This document shows positions 1 through 7,687 of a stretch of DNA of 38,583 bases, one piece after another. The DNA comes from an uncultured Eubacteriales bacterium (lineage in GTDB: Bacteria > Bacillota > Clostridia > Lachnospirales > CAG-274), in NCBI GenBank assembly GCA_902496345.1, contig CABVAP010000010.1, positions 1 through 38,583 on the forward strand. The letters run 5' to 3'. The notes under the pieces were generated by a model, which was not told the origin of the DNA, did no database searches, and worked only from the letters and a program-made list of their open reading frames with translations. The stretch's first letter is position 1. Each line of letters opens with the position of its first letter. A program made the translations under genes and the position numbers.

Positions 1-40
1 ATGTGCTAAAAATCAGTTATTATTTATAAGTTAGTGCTTA

Positions 41-86
41 TGGGGCAAAGCCCCACGGTCTTTCACCCCTACAACTTCTAATTTGT
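41..86 (+). repeat. Dispersed repeat, copy 1 (inverted relative to 38195-38239)
   Basis: Positions 41-63 form a 23-bp block containing the palindrome GGGGCAAAGCCCC. A 7-bp variable spacer follows, then a 16-bp block at 71-86. Both blocks recur exactly, in reverse complement and the same relative order, at 38217-38239 and 38195-38210, where the spacer is 6 bp. Sequence outside the blocks does not match. The GC-rich palindrome stands out against AT-rich surroundings. It could be a REP/MITE-like intergenic element; the family is not identified. Confidence 0.85.
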
Positions 87-111
87 TGGGTAAATATTTT
101 TTATTTAACTG

Positions 112-140
112 TTGAAAAAAATAAAAAAATATGGTATAAT
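112..140 (+). promoter_or_regulatory. Sigma-A promoter of the GH105 gene
   Basis: TTGAAA at 112-117 and TATAAT at 135-140 are separated by 17 bp, and TGG directly precedes the -10 (extended -10, TGn). It lies about 70 bp upstream of the GH105 start and is the only strong promoter between the left-end repeat and the gene. Confidence 0.8.
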
Positions 141-212
141 ATGAAAGAAGTATGTTTAAATAAACTTTTTCAGATATGATGAAAAATAATTGCAAAGGAG
201 AACTTGCCTATA

Positions 213-1352
213 ATGATGAAGATTTTGGATAGATATATTGATGAACTTCTTGAGAAAAGTACACCTCAAGCCCCTATTTGGAATATTGAAAAAATAAGAA
301 GTGGAAAACCTTCTAAATGGAACTATATCGATGGCTGTATGATTAAAGCTATTCTTGAACTTTACCACATTAGAAAAGATGAAAGATACCTTGATTTTGC
401 TGATAAATTTATCGACTATTTTGTTCGTGATGACGGTTCTATTGATTCTTACAACCCTGAAGATTACAACATTGATAATGTAAATGCCGGAAAAACTTTA
501 TTTGATTTATACAAACTTACTGGAAAAGAAAAATACAGAAAAGCTATTGATACAGTTTACAGTCAAGTTAAAAATCAACCTCGTATTAAAGCTGGCAACT
601 TTTGGCACAAAAAGATTTATCCTAATCAGGTTTGGCTTGATGGTCTTTATATGGGTCAGCCTTTCTATATGCAATATGAAGTTGAATACAACAATTGCAA
701 AAACTGTATGGACAGCTACAACCAATTTATAAATGTTTATAAAACTATGCGTGATGAAAAAACAGGTCTTTACTATCACGGTTACGATGAGTCAAGAGAA
801 ATGTTCTGGGCTGACAAAGAAACTGGTTTATCTAAAAATTTCTGGCTTAGAGCTTTAGGCTGGTATTCTATGGCTTTAACTGATACTATTGATGTTATGC
901 CTGACTCTATGGAAGAACAAAAACAAAAGCTTGCTGAAATTTACAAAGACCTTATTGATTCTATTATCAAATTTCAAGATGAAAGTGGTATGTGGTATCA
1001 AGTTGTTGATAAAGGTGATTTAGAAGGTAACTACCTTGAAACAAGTGGTAGTGCTATACTTGCTTATGCTATTATGAAAAGCGTGAGAATGGGCATTCTT
1101 GATGAAAGCTACTTCAAATATGGCGAAAAAGCATTTAATGGTATTTGTAAAAAATATCTTTCTGAAAAAGACGGTGAGCTTCAGCTCGATGGTATTTGTC
1201 TTGTTGCTGGTCTTGGAGGTACAGGCAGACGTGACGGTACTTATGAATATTATATTTCTGAGCCTATTGTTCAAAATGAAGCTAAAGGTGTTGCTCCTTT
1301 AATTCTTGCTTATATCGAAATTTTATACAAAGAAAAAGCTGCAGAAAAATAA
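213..1352 (+). CDS. GH105 unsaturated rhamnogalacturonyl hydrolase (YteR/YesR-like)
   Basis: Cytoplasmic glycosidase that removes the 4,5-unsaturated uronic acid from pectin-derived disaccharides by hydrating the double bond. The (alpha/alpha)6-barrel family is recognised from the conserved blocks WNYIDGCM, NVNAGKTLFDLY, VWLDGLYMGQPF and FWLRALGWYSMAL. From the ATG at 213 the protein has 379 residues, and the Asp of VWLDG is residue 143, the same number as the known catalytic Asp of YteR. No signal peptide is seen, which fits intracellular processing. An in-frame TTG at 204 sits only 3 bp from the AAAGGAG ribosome site, so I prefer ATG 213 or 216. No other pectin genes are visible nearby. A GH88-type activity on glycosaminoglycan fragments is a less likely alternative. 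Confidence 0.9.
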   Translation: MMKILDRYIDELLEKSTPQAPIWNIEKIRSGKPSKWNYIDGCMIKAILELYHIRKDERYLDFADKFIDYFVRDDGSIDSYNPEDYNIDNVNAGKTLFDLYKLTGKEKYRKAIDTVYSQVKNQPRIKAGNFWHKKIYPNQVWLDGLYMGQPFYMQYEVEYNNCKNCMDSYNQFINVYKTMRDEKTGLYYHGYDESREMFWADKETGLSKNFWLRALGWYSMALTDTIDVMPDSMEEQKQKLAEIYKDLIDSIIKFQDESGMWYQVVDKGDLEGNYLETSGSAILAYAIMKSVRMGILDESYFKYGEKAFNGICKKYLSEKDGELQLDGICLVAGLGGTGRRDGTYEYYISEPIVQNEAKGVAPLILAYIEILYKEKAAEK

Positions 1353-1404
1353 AAAATATTACTAAAATTTATTTTATTGCTTTTAAGCTGGAAAAGGGGT
1401 TTCT

Positions 1405-1983
1405 ATGAGCAAGCAGATATGGAAAGCTGGCACTATGGTTTATCCTGTGCCTGCTGTAATGGTTTCGTGTGGAGATTTTGACGGCGAAAAAAATATTTTG
1501 ACTATTGCTTGGACTGGTACTATAAATACAAATCCTGCAATGACTTACATATCAGTTAGACCTGAAAGATATTCTTACGATATTATAAAAAAATCTGGCG
1601 AATTTGTTATTAATCTTACTACCGAAGAACTTGCTTTTGCAACTGATTTCTGTGGGGTTCGTTCTGGTAGGGACGTTGACAAGTTTAAAAAATTAAATCT
1701 TACTCCTGAAAGGGCAAGTGTTGTTAAATGTCCTGTTATTTCTGAAAGCCCTATAAATATCGAATGCAAAGTTAAAGATATTGTTAAGCTTGGCTCTCAC
1801 GATATGTTTATCGCAGAAGTTGTTGCTGTTTTGGCTGATGAAAAATATATGGACGGTTCTGGTCGTTTTAACTTTGAGAAAAGCAAGCCTCTTTGCTACT
1901 CTCACGGTGAGTATTACGGTCTTGGTAAATATCTTGGTAAATTTGGATATTCTGTTAGAAAAAACAAAAAGAACAAAAAATGA
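1405..1983 (+). CDS. Flavin reductase-like FMN-binding protein (flavoredoxin family)
   Basis: A 192-residue protein with the split-barrel flavin reductase-like pattern: an N-terminal VYPVPAVMVSCGD start, ILTIAWTGTINTNPAMTYISVRPERYSYDII, FVINLTTEELAFATDFCG, and a C-terminal region rich in Gly and Lys. Members bind FMN and carry out NAD(P)H:flavin reduction or electron transfer in the cytoplasm; the physiological partner is usually unknown. It starts 52 bp after the GH105 stop with a GGAAAAGGGG ribosome site and has no clear promoter of its own, so read-through from the GH105 promoter is likely. The last dozen residues are a Lys/Asn-rich tail. Confidence 0.85.
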   Translation: MSKQIWKAGTMVYPVPAVMVSCGDFDGEKNILTIAWTGTINTNPAMTYISVRPERYSYDIIKKSGEFVINLTTEELAFATDFCGVRSGRDVDKFKKLNLTPERASVVKCPVISESPINIECKVKDIVKLGSHDMFIAEVVAVLADEKYMDGSGRFNFEKSKPLCYSHGEYYGLGKYLGKFGYSVRKNKKNKK

Positions 1984-2047
1984 TGTTTTACATATTTAAC
2001 TTTTGTCTAAATTGCACTAGATATATTTGCTTACTTATAAAAAGTGT

Positions 2048-2076
2048 TTGACAAAAGAATGAAAAAATGGTAAAAT
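2048..2076 (+). promoter_or_regulatory. Sigma-A promoter of the small membrane protein pair
   Basis: TTGACA at 2048-2053 and TAAAAT at 2071-2076 are 17 bp apart, with TGG directly before the -10 (extended -10). The predicted start near 2083 leaves a 5' leader of about 90 nt before the ATG at 2173; I see no strong fold in it. Confidence 0.75.
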
Positions 2077-2172
2077 GGTTAAGTGAAATTGGGTTTTATG
2101 AAAAAGTTTGTTTATAGCGAATAGACAAATTATACTTTAAAATCAAATATTAATATAAAGGAGTGTTCGATT

Positions 2173-2400
2173 ATGGAAAGTGCTTTAAAAATTTGGGGTT
2201 CTTTGTGGTTTGTTGCTGGTATATTAAGTTTCCTTAATATTTTAGCTACTCCAGGTGGTGGATTTGGTGCATTTATGTCAGCTATTACTGTTTTAGGCTG
2301 TACTGTTGTTCCTTTCATTTTACTTCACTGTACTGCTAAACTTTGGGAAAATATCCACGAAATTAAAAGAAGAAAATCCCTTAAAATTTCAAACAAATAA
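2173..2400 (+). CDS. Small two-TM membrane protein of unknown function
   Basis: A 75-residue protein with two hydrophobic segments (roughly residues 7-28 and 34-54) and a basic C-terminal tail (EIKRRKSLKISNK) that should face the cytoplasm. AAAGGAGTG precedes the ATG at normal spacing. I do not recognise a family. The first segment (WGSLWFVAGILSF) resembles the start of the next protein (IGSAWMLIGILIV), so the two may be diverged tandem paralogues. It is the first gene after a consensus promoter. Confidence 0.7.
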   Translation: MESALKIWGSLWFVAGILSFLNILATPGGGFGAFMSAITVLGCTVVPFILLHCTAKLWENIHEIKRRKSLKISNK

Positions 2401-2480
2401 TTTTCTTACTTATTAAAACTTATATTAAAATCTAGGAAAGGAAAAGCTATTAATTTCTTGTTTAATGGCAGTTATTGAAT

Positions 2481-2750
2481 ATGGCTAAATTTTTAAAATT
2501 TATTGGTTCTGCTTGGATGTTAATTGGTATTTTAATTGTTTTCTATTATTCTGGTTCTAACGGTGGAAGTTTTGCTGATGCTAACTTAATCGGTCAAATG
2601 CCTTCTTGGGAAGCATTCTCTTCTATCGGTGAATATATCGTTTTACCTATCTTTAAAGTTTTTGTTTGTGTTATCCCTGGTTTCCTTATTTGCTATGGCG
2701 TAGGTCATTTTGTTGAGGATACTACAACTACTATTCACCACAAACATTAA
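2481..2750 (+). CDS. Small two-TM membrane protein, possible paralogue of its neighbour
   Basis: An 89-residue protein from ATG 2481, with hydrophobic segments near residues 4-24 and 51-74 and a His-rich end (TTTIHHKH). The family is not recognised. An in-frame TTG at 2475 is possible. Neither start has a good ribosome site: the purine-rich stretch at 2435-2446 is more than 30 bp away. A 7-codon mini-ORF (ATG 2465 to TAA 2488) overlaps this start and could couple translation. It lies 80 bp after the preceding small protein and probably shares its promoter. Confidence 0.65.
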   Translation: MAKFLKFIGSAWMLIGILIVFYYSGSNGGSFADANLIGQMPSWEAFSSIGEYIVLPIFKVFVCVIPGFLICYGVGHFVEDTTTTIHHKH

Positions 2751-2777
2751 GAATTTGTATAAAAATTCTTAAAAAGG

Positions 2778-2806
2778 TTGACAAGATATAAAAACTATGG
2801 TATAAT
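2778..2806 (+). promoter_or_regulatory. Perfect-consensus sigma-A promoter upstream of dnaG
   Basis: TTGACA at 2778-2783 and TATAAT at 2801-2806 are exactly 17 bp apart, and TGG precedes the -10. Transcription should start near 2812-2814. The first thing downstream is a terminator-like hairpin at 2842-2894, not a gene. Confidence 0.9.
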
Positions 2807-2811
2807 ACCAT

Positions 2812-2894
2812 TTGTAGTTAAAATTTATTATAGTCCAAGTTATAATTATACCTCGATTGGGTTTGTTCCTAGTCGGGGTATAATTATTTTTTTT
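2812..2894 (+). ncRNA. Candidate ~83-nt short RNA or attenuated leader of dnaG-rpoD
   Basis: A perfect promoter (2778-2806) is followed after about 30 nt by a 15-bp stem: 2842-2856 pairs with 2873-2887 with one G-U wobble and a 16-nt loop. Eight T residues follow immediately (2887-2894), the form of an intrinsic terminator. Most transcripts from this promoter would therefore stop at about 83 nt. The product is either a standalone small RNA or the attenuated 5' leader of dnaG, whose ATG is 93 bp further on. No Rfam family is recognised by eye. Confidence 0.55.
2842..2894 (+). terminator. Intrinsic terminator between the promoter and dnaG
   Basis: A 15-bp near-perfect stem with arms at 2842-2856 and 2873-2887, a 16-nt loop and a run of eight T. 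It could also terminate read-through from the two small membrane protein genes. Confidence 0.7.
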
Positions 2895-2987
2895 ACAAAA
2901 ATAAAAGGAAATATTGATTTTATGTCGAATATTACTAACATAACGAAAATTGGTTTTGGTTTATAAATTTTTTGGAGCTGAATTTTT

Positions 2988-4751
2988 ATGTATTATTCAG
3001 AAAACATTATCGAAGATGTAAGAAATGGAAATGATATTGTTGAGGTCATAGGTTCCTATGTTTCACTTAAACAAAAAGGAAGTAAATACTTTGGTCTTTG
3101 CCCTTTTCACAGAGAAAAAACGCCATCTTTTTCTGTAAGTCCAGATGAACAGCTTTATCATTGTTTTGGTTGCCACGCAAGCGGAAATGTTTACAGTTTT
3201 ATTATGCAAATGGAAAATTTTGATTTCGTTGATTCTGTAAAGTTTTTGGCTGACAGGATTCATTATACTTTACCTGAAAATAATTTTTCCGGTGATGCTA
3301 TTAAAAATAATGAAATTAAAAATACTATGTATGAGATACACAAAAAAACAGCAAGGTTTTATTATGATACTTTGAACAGCCCAGAAGGTGAGAAAGCTGT
3401 TAAATATCTTGATAACAGAATGATTTCTACTAAGGCAAGAAATAAATATGGGTTAGGGTATGCACCCAGTGGCAGAGGTAATCTTTCATCTTATTTATTG
3501 AAAGAAGGTTATGACCCTGATATTCTTGTTAAAAGTGGTCTTGTTTTCCCTGATAAAAAAGGTGGATACTATGACAAGTTTTTTAACAGATTGATGTTTC
3601 CGATAATTGATGTTCAAGGTAGAATAATTGCTTTTGGTGGTAGAATAATAGGTGAGGGAGAACCTAAATATCTTAATTCACCAGATACACCTATATTCAA
3701 AAAAAGCCAAAATCTATATAGTATTAATTTTGCCAGAAAGTCTGAAACTAAGGAATTTATCCTCGTTGAGGGATATATGGACGTTATAAGTATTTTTCAG
3801 GCTGGTTTTCATAATGTTGTTGCTGCTCTCGGAACGGCTTTTAATGATGACCACGCAAGAGCTTTGAAAAAATATGCTAATAGTGCGATTTTACTTTTTG
3901 ACAGTGATGAGGCTGGAACTAAGGCTGCTTTGAGGGCTGGCCCTGTTTTACAAAATAACGGTATCAGAGTTAAGGTACTTCAAGTTAAAGACGCTAAAGA
4001 CCCTGATGAATATATTAAAAAATTTGGTGTTACTGCGTTCGCTAATCTACTTACAGAGGCAAAAAGCTATATTCTCTTTGAAATTGAGTGTGAAAGAAAA
4101 AAATATAATCTTCAATCTGTAGAAGAAAAAATTATGTTTACTAACAAAGTTGCTTCTATACTTGCTAGCTTAGACAACTCTATTGAAAGAGATGCTTATA
4201 TTAATGAAACTGTTAATCTTACAGGGATAGCTAGAGATGCTATCGTTGAGCAAATTTCAAAAATTTCTCAAAATATTGTCGTAAATACGTCTTCAAAAAA
4301 ATATAATAAACCAAAACACCAGACAAGTGTTCAAGGCATTGATGACGGTAAACAGAATGTTATTAAAATTATGACTCTTAATTTTGGCGCTTACAAAAAA
4401 ATTAGAGAGGTCTTATCTCCAGAAGAATTTATTGAGCCTGTGTACGTTAAGCTCGTGAAAATTATTGATGATTTTTATAAAAGGGGGCAAACAATATATT
4501 CTGCTGAGATAGTAAACTATTTTGAGTCACTTGAAGAACAACAAATAGTTTCTAAAATTTTTATTTTACAAAAAGAATTTGAAAATTCTAAAGATATGGA
4601 AAAAGCAATAAATGATGAAGTTAAGGCTATAAAGCTTTACTATCTTAATAATGTATTATTACCTAAAGCTCAAGATGTCGAAATACTTCAAAAATTTATT
4701 GAGGAGAAGAAAAAGGCTGAAAATCTGAATATTAAGCTTTCAGACGGTTAA
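2988..4751 (+). CDS. dnaG: DNA primase
   Basis: Synthesises RNA primers at the replication fork together with the DnaB helicase. The 587-residue length is usual for the family. The N-terminal CHC2 zinc finger is visible (C38, H41, C59, C62 in CPFH and CFGC). The TOPRIM catalytic core follows, with FILVEGYMDV near residue 257 and LLFDSDEAGTKAA near residue 303, and a C-terminal helicase-interaction region ends the protein. TTGGAG precedes the ATG at normal spacing. rpoD follows after 29 bp, the classic primase-sigma operon. Confidence 0.97.
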   Translation: MYYSENIIEDVRNGNDIVEVIGSYVSLKQKGSKYFGLCPFHREKTPSFSVSPDEQLYHCFGCHASGNVYSFIMQMENFDFVDSVKFLADRIHYTLPENNFSGDAIKNNEIKNTMYEIHKKTARFYYDTLNSPEGEKAVKYLDNRMISTKARNKYGLGYAPSGRGNLSSYLLKEGYDPDILVKSGLVFPDKKGGYYDKFFNRLMFPIIDVQGRIIAFGGRIIGEGEPKYLNSPDTPIFKKSQNLYSINFARKSETKEFILVEGYMDVISIFQAGFHNVVAALGTAFNDDHARALKKYANSAILLFDSDEAGTKAALRAGPVLQNNGIRVKVLQVKDAKDPDEYIKKFGVTAFANLLTEAKSYILFEIECERKKYNLQSVEEKIMFTNKVASILASLDNSIERDAYINETVNLTGIARDAIVEQISKISQNIVVNTSSKKYNKPKHQTSVQGIDDGKQNVIKIMTLNFGAYKKIREVLSPEEFIEPVYVKLVKIIDDFYKRGQTIYSAEIVNYFESLEEQQIVSKIFILQKEFENSKDMEKAINDEVKAIKLYYLNNVLLPKAQDVEILQKFIEEKKKAENLNIKLSDG

Positions 4752-4780
4752 AATAAACACAAAAGAAAGGAAGGATTGTT

Positions 4781-5857
4781 TTGAAATCCATCGATGAAAA
4801 TGTATTTGCTATTCGTTTAAAAGAACTTTTAGCTCTTGGTAAAAAAAAGAAAGGTGTTCTTGAATATAAGGAAATTATGGATTTCCTTTCTGACATCGAA
4901 CTTGATTCTGAACAGATTGACAAAATTTACGAATATCTCGAAAGTCAAGGCATTGACGTTATGGGCGTTGTTGAACTTGAAGACGATTCTGACAAAGACC
5001 TTGATTTATCAATCAGCGACGGTAGCATAAACATTGATGACCACGTTCGTATGTATCTTAAAGAAATCGGTAAAGTTCCTCTTCTTAGTGCAGAAGAAGA
5101 AACTGAACTTGCAAAACGTATGGAAGAGGGCGACGAATATGCTAAAAAACGTCTTGCTGAAGCTAATCTTCGTCTTGTTGTAAGTATTGCCAAAAGATAT
5201 GTTGGTCGTGGTATGCTTTTCCTTGACCTTATTCAAGAAGGTAATCTTGGGCTTATTAAGGCTGTCGAAAAATTTGATTACAGAAAAGGTTACAAGTTCA
5301 GTACTTATGCTACTTGGTGGATTAGACAGGCTATCACAAGAGCTATTGCTGACCAGGCTCGTACAATTAGAATACCTGTTCATATGGTTGAAACTATCAA
5401 CAAACTTATAAGAGTATCCAGACAACTTTTACAAGAACTTGGTCGTGAGCCATCTGATGAAGAACTTGCAAAAGAAATGCAAATGCCTGTTGACAAAGTT
5501 AGAGAAATTAGAAAAATTGCTCAAGAACCTGTTTCACTTGAAACACCTATCGGTGAAGAAGAAGACAGTCACCTTGGCGACTTTATCCCTGATGAAGATA
5601 TTCCAGCTCCTGCTGATGCAGCAGCTTATACACTTCTTAAAGAACAACTTATCAACGTTCTTGATACTTTGACTGAAAGAGAAGAAAAAGTACTTCGTCT
5701 TAGATTTGGTCTTGATGACGGTAGAGCAAGAACTCTTGAAGAAGTTGGTAAGGAATTTAAAGTAACTAGAGAAAGAATCCGTCAGATTGAGGCAAAAGCT
5801 CTTAGAAAATTAAGACACCCTAGCAGAAGCAAAAAATTAAAAGATTATCTTGAATAA
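4781..5857 (+). CDS. rpoD: RNA polymerase primary sigma factor SigA
   Basis: The housekeeping sigma-70 factor, 358 residues from a TTG start preceded by AAAGGAAGG. Regions in order: an acidic 1.1-like N-terminus (to about residue 85); region 1.2 (VRMYLKEIGKVPLLSAEEE); region 2 with YATWWIRQAITRAI for -10 recognition and melting; region 3 (PVHMVETINKL); and region 4 with a helix-turn-helix (VTRERIRQIEAKALRKLRHP). The conserved region 2.4 and 4.2 residues agree with the TTGACA/TATAAT promoters seen throughout the window. It forms an operon with dnaG. Confidence 0.98.
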   Translation: MKSIDENVFAIRLKELLALGKKKKGVLEYKEIMDFLSDIELDSEQIDKIYEYLESQGIDVMGVVELEDDSDKDLDLSISDGSINIDDHVRMYLKEIGKVPLLSAEEETELAKRMEEGDEYAKKRLAEANLRLVVSIAKRYVGRGMLFLDLIQEGNLGLIKAVEKFDYRKGYKFSTYATWWIRQAITRAIADQARTIRIPVHMVETINKLIRVSRQLLQELGREPSDEELAKEMQMPVDKVREIRKIAQEPVSLETPIGEEEDSHLGDFIPDEDIPAPADAAAYTLLKEQLINVLDTLTEREEKVLRLRFGLDDGRARTLEEVGKEFKVTRERIRQIEAKALRKLRHPSRSKKLKDYLE

Positions 5858-5879
5858 TATTTATATAAAAACTTTGGGA

Positions 5880-5935
5880 ATTGCCTAAAACTATTTGTTG
5901 GTGCTTCTAAAAGGTATAATTAAGGTTTAGGCAAT
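5880..5935 (+). other. Long-loop inverted repeat between rpoD and trmK
   Basis: Perfect 10-bp arms at 5880-5889 and 5926-5935 enclose 36 nt. The right arm is followed by a T-rich stretch, so it may act as the rpoD terminator. TATAAT at 5915-5920 lies inside the loop without a convincing -35 and could be a weak promoter for trmK. Confidence 0.5.
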
Positions 5936-5982
5936 ACCTTTTGTTTGAGTTGATTTTAAATATTATTTTTGGAGTGAGAAAT

Positions 5983-6684
5983 TTGCTTATATCTGATAGA
6001 CTTAAAATGGTTGTCGGCTGTGCTAAAAATTGCGATTTGCTCGTTGATGTTGGAACTGACCACGCTTATATACCTATTTTTCTTGTTGAAAATAAAATAG
6101 CTAAAAGAGCTATAGCCTGTGATATAAGCAAGGGTTCTATTGAAAAAGCTGACAAAAATATTAGATTACATAACTATACAGATTTTATTGAAACAAGAGT
6201 CGGTGACGGTCTTAAAGTTATAAAACAAGATGAAACCCCTGACCAAATTATTATTGCTGGTATGGGTGGTATGCTGACTATTGATATTTTAAATAATTCT
6301 AAAGATGTTGTTAGACTTGCTGACAGACTTATTCTTCAGCCACAAAGGGATATTGATAAGGTTAGAAGAACTGTTCACAAACTTGGTTTTAAAATTATTG
6401 ACGAAAAAATGCTCTTTGAAGACGGAAAGTATTATAACGTTATTGTTTCTGAAAAAGGTCAGGATTTGCCTTATTCAGATGAAGATTATTTTTTCGGAAA
6501 AATTTTATTGCAAAACAAAGATGAAATTTTAAACAGGCAAGTTGAGTTTGAATATAACAAAATTAAAAGAGTTATATCTGAAATGCAAGAAAAAGCTAAT
6601 GACGGAAAAAATGAACAACAGTTTTTAGATAGGCTAGCTGAACTTAAAGAAAAAAGGGCCTGTTACGAAAAAGTACTTTTTTAA
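5983..6684 (+). CDS. trmK: tRNA (adenine(22)-N(1))-methyltransferase TrmK
   Basis: Methylates N1 of A22 in tRNA using S-adenosylmethionine. Family features visible: the SAM-binding motif VDVGTDHAYIPI near residue 30, CDISKGSIEKA as motif II, and IIAGMGGMLTIDIL near residue 88. The C-terminus is a charged coiled-coil-like segment. I start at TTG 5983 because TTGGAGTGAG lies 8 bp upstream and this gives 233 residues, normal for the family; an earlier in-frame TTG at 5941 has no ribosome site. The Nif3-family gene follows, matching the conserved yqfN-yqfO pairing of Firmicutes. Confidence 0.93.
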   Translation: MLISDRLKMVVGCAKNCDLLVDVGTDHAYIPIFLVENKIAKRAIACDISKGSIEKADKNIRLHNYTDFIETRVGDGLKVIKQDETPDQIIIAGMGGMLTIDILNNSKDVVRLADRLILQPQRDIDKVRRTVHKLGFKIIDEKMLFEDGKYYNVIVSEKGQDLPYSDEDYFFGKILLQNKDEILNRQVEFEYNKIKRVISEMQEKANDGKNEQQFLDRLAELKEKRACYEKVLF

Positions 6685-6692
6685 TTTGTGAT

Positions 6693-6725
6693 TTAAGTCC
6701 CAGACCTATTGGTTGTGGGACTTAA
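6693..6725. terminator. Strong hairpin after trmK (terminator-like, no T tract)
   Basis: A perfect 10-bp stem (6693-6702 with 6716-6725) and a 13-nt loop, in the 190-bp gap between trmK and the Nif3 gene. There is no run of T after it, so termination is uncertain; it may instead stabilise the mRNA end. The rest of the gap shows only a possible TATACT at 6824-6829. Confidence 0.45.
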
Positions 6726-6874
6726 TTGCAAATTAGGTTATTTGTTAGGGTGATTAAAGTATTTTTTTATTGCCTATATATTTTGATTTTGAATTTTATG
6801 ACATATATTTTTGATTTTATATGTATACTGAAATAAACGTGATTTTTGGAGTTGACTTATAGGAGTTCTTTTTT

Positions 6875-7675
6875 ATGGCTAAATGTAAAGATATTATTGG
6901 ATTTATGGAAAAATTGGCACCTACTAATCTTGCTGAGGATTGGGACAATGTCGGTCTTATGGTTGGTGACCTTGAGGCAGAAGTTAAAACAATTCTTATT
7001 GCTCTTGATATTAATGATGAGGTTATAGACGAGGCTATTACAAAAAATGCTGATATGATTATTACTCATCACCCTTTTATTTTTGGTAGTATTAAAAAAA
7101 TAAATTCTGAAAGTGCTGTCGGAAGAAGAAGTATCAAACTTATCAAGAACGGTATCGCTGTGTATTCAGCTCATACTAACCTTGATATTGCTAAAAATGG
7201 TACTAATGATGTTTTAGCTAATCTTATTGGCATTTCTAATAGGGATTTTCTTATTGTTACGGGCGAAAATAACGGTCTTGGGAGAGTCGGCGAACTTGAT
7301 AAACCTATTAAATTTATTGATTTCGCCAGAGATTTAAAAAATAAACTTGGTATGAAAAATGTTACTATTACCGGTGATACAGAAAAGGTTATTAAAAAAA
7401 TTGGTTTATGTACAGGGCAGGGAAGTGGCTCTGAATATATGGCAAAAGCTAAGGAACTTGGCTGTGACGCATATATTACCGGTGATTTGAGATACCACGA
7501 GGCACAATATGCAAACAATATTGACCTTTGTGTCGTTGATATAACTCACTATGAAAGTGAAGTGCTTATTGTTCCTGTTTTATGTGAATACCTTGACAAT
7601 TGTTCTAAACAAAATAATTTTGATTTTAAATGTTTGGATTCTGAGGTTAATGCTCAGACATTAAATATTATATAG
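6875..7675 (+). CDS. Nif3-like dinuclear metal center protein
   Basis: A NIF3/YqfO-family protein of 266 residues, the short form without the PII-like insert found in some Bacillus homologues. Metal-binding motifs are visible: ITHHPFIF near residue 65, SAHTNLD near residue 98, and GDLRYHEA plus DITHYESE in the C-terminal third. The family forms toroidal hexamers with a two-metal site. Databases often label it GTP cyclohydrolase 1 type 2, which is weakly founded; the true role is unsettled. The ATG at 6875 follows TAGGAG. It is followed after 12 bp by the nucleoside kinase gene. Confidence 0.93.
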   Translation: MAKCKDIIGFMEKLAPTNLAEDWDNVGLMVGDLEAEVKTILIALDINDEVIDEAITKNADMIITHHPFIFGSIKKINSESAVGRRSIKLIKNGIAVYSAHTNLDIAKNGTNDVLANLIGISNRDFLIVTGENNGLGRVGELDKPIKFIDFARDLKNKLGMKNVTITGDTEKVIKKIGLCTGQGSGSEYMAKAKELGCDAYITGDLRYHEAQYANNIDLCVVDITHYESEVLIVPVLCEYLDNCSKQNNFDFKCLDSEVNAQTLNII

Positions 7676-7687
7676 AGGTGATTTATT

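Noticed and set aside
2778..2966. 62-residue + strand frame across the promoter and terminator
   Set aside because: It begins inside the -35 box, has no ribosome site, and covers a hairpin; only its last 14 codons (ATG 2922) could be a leader peptide, with weak support.
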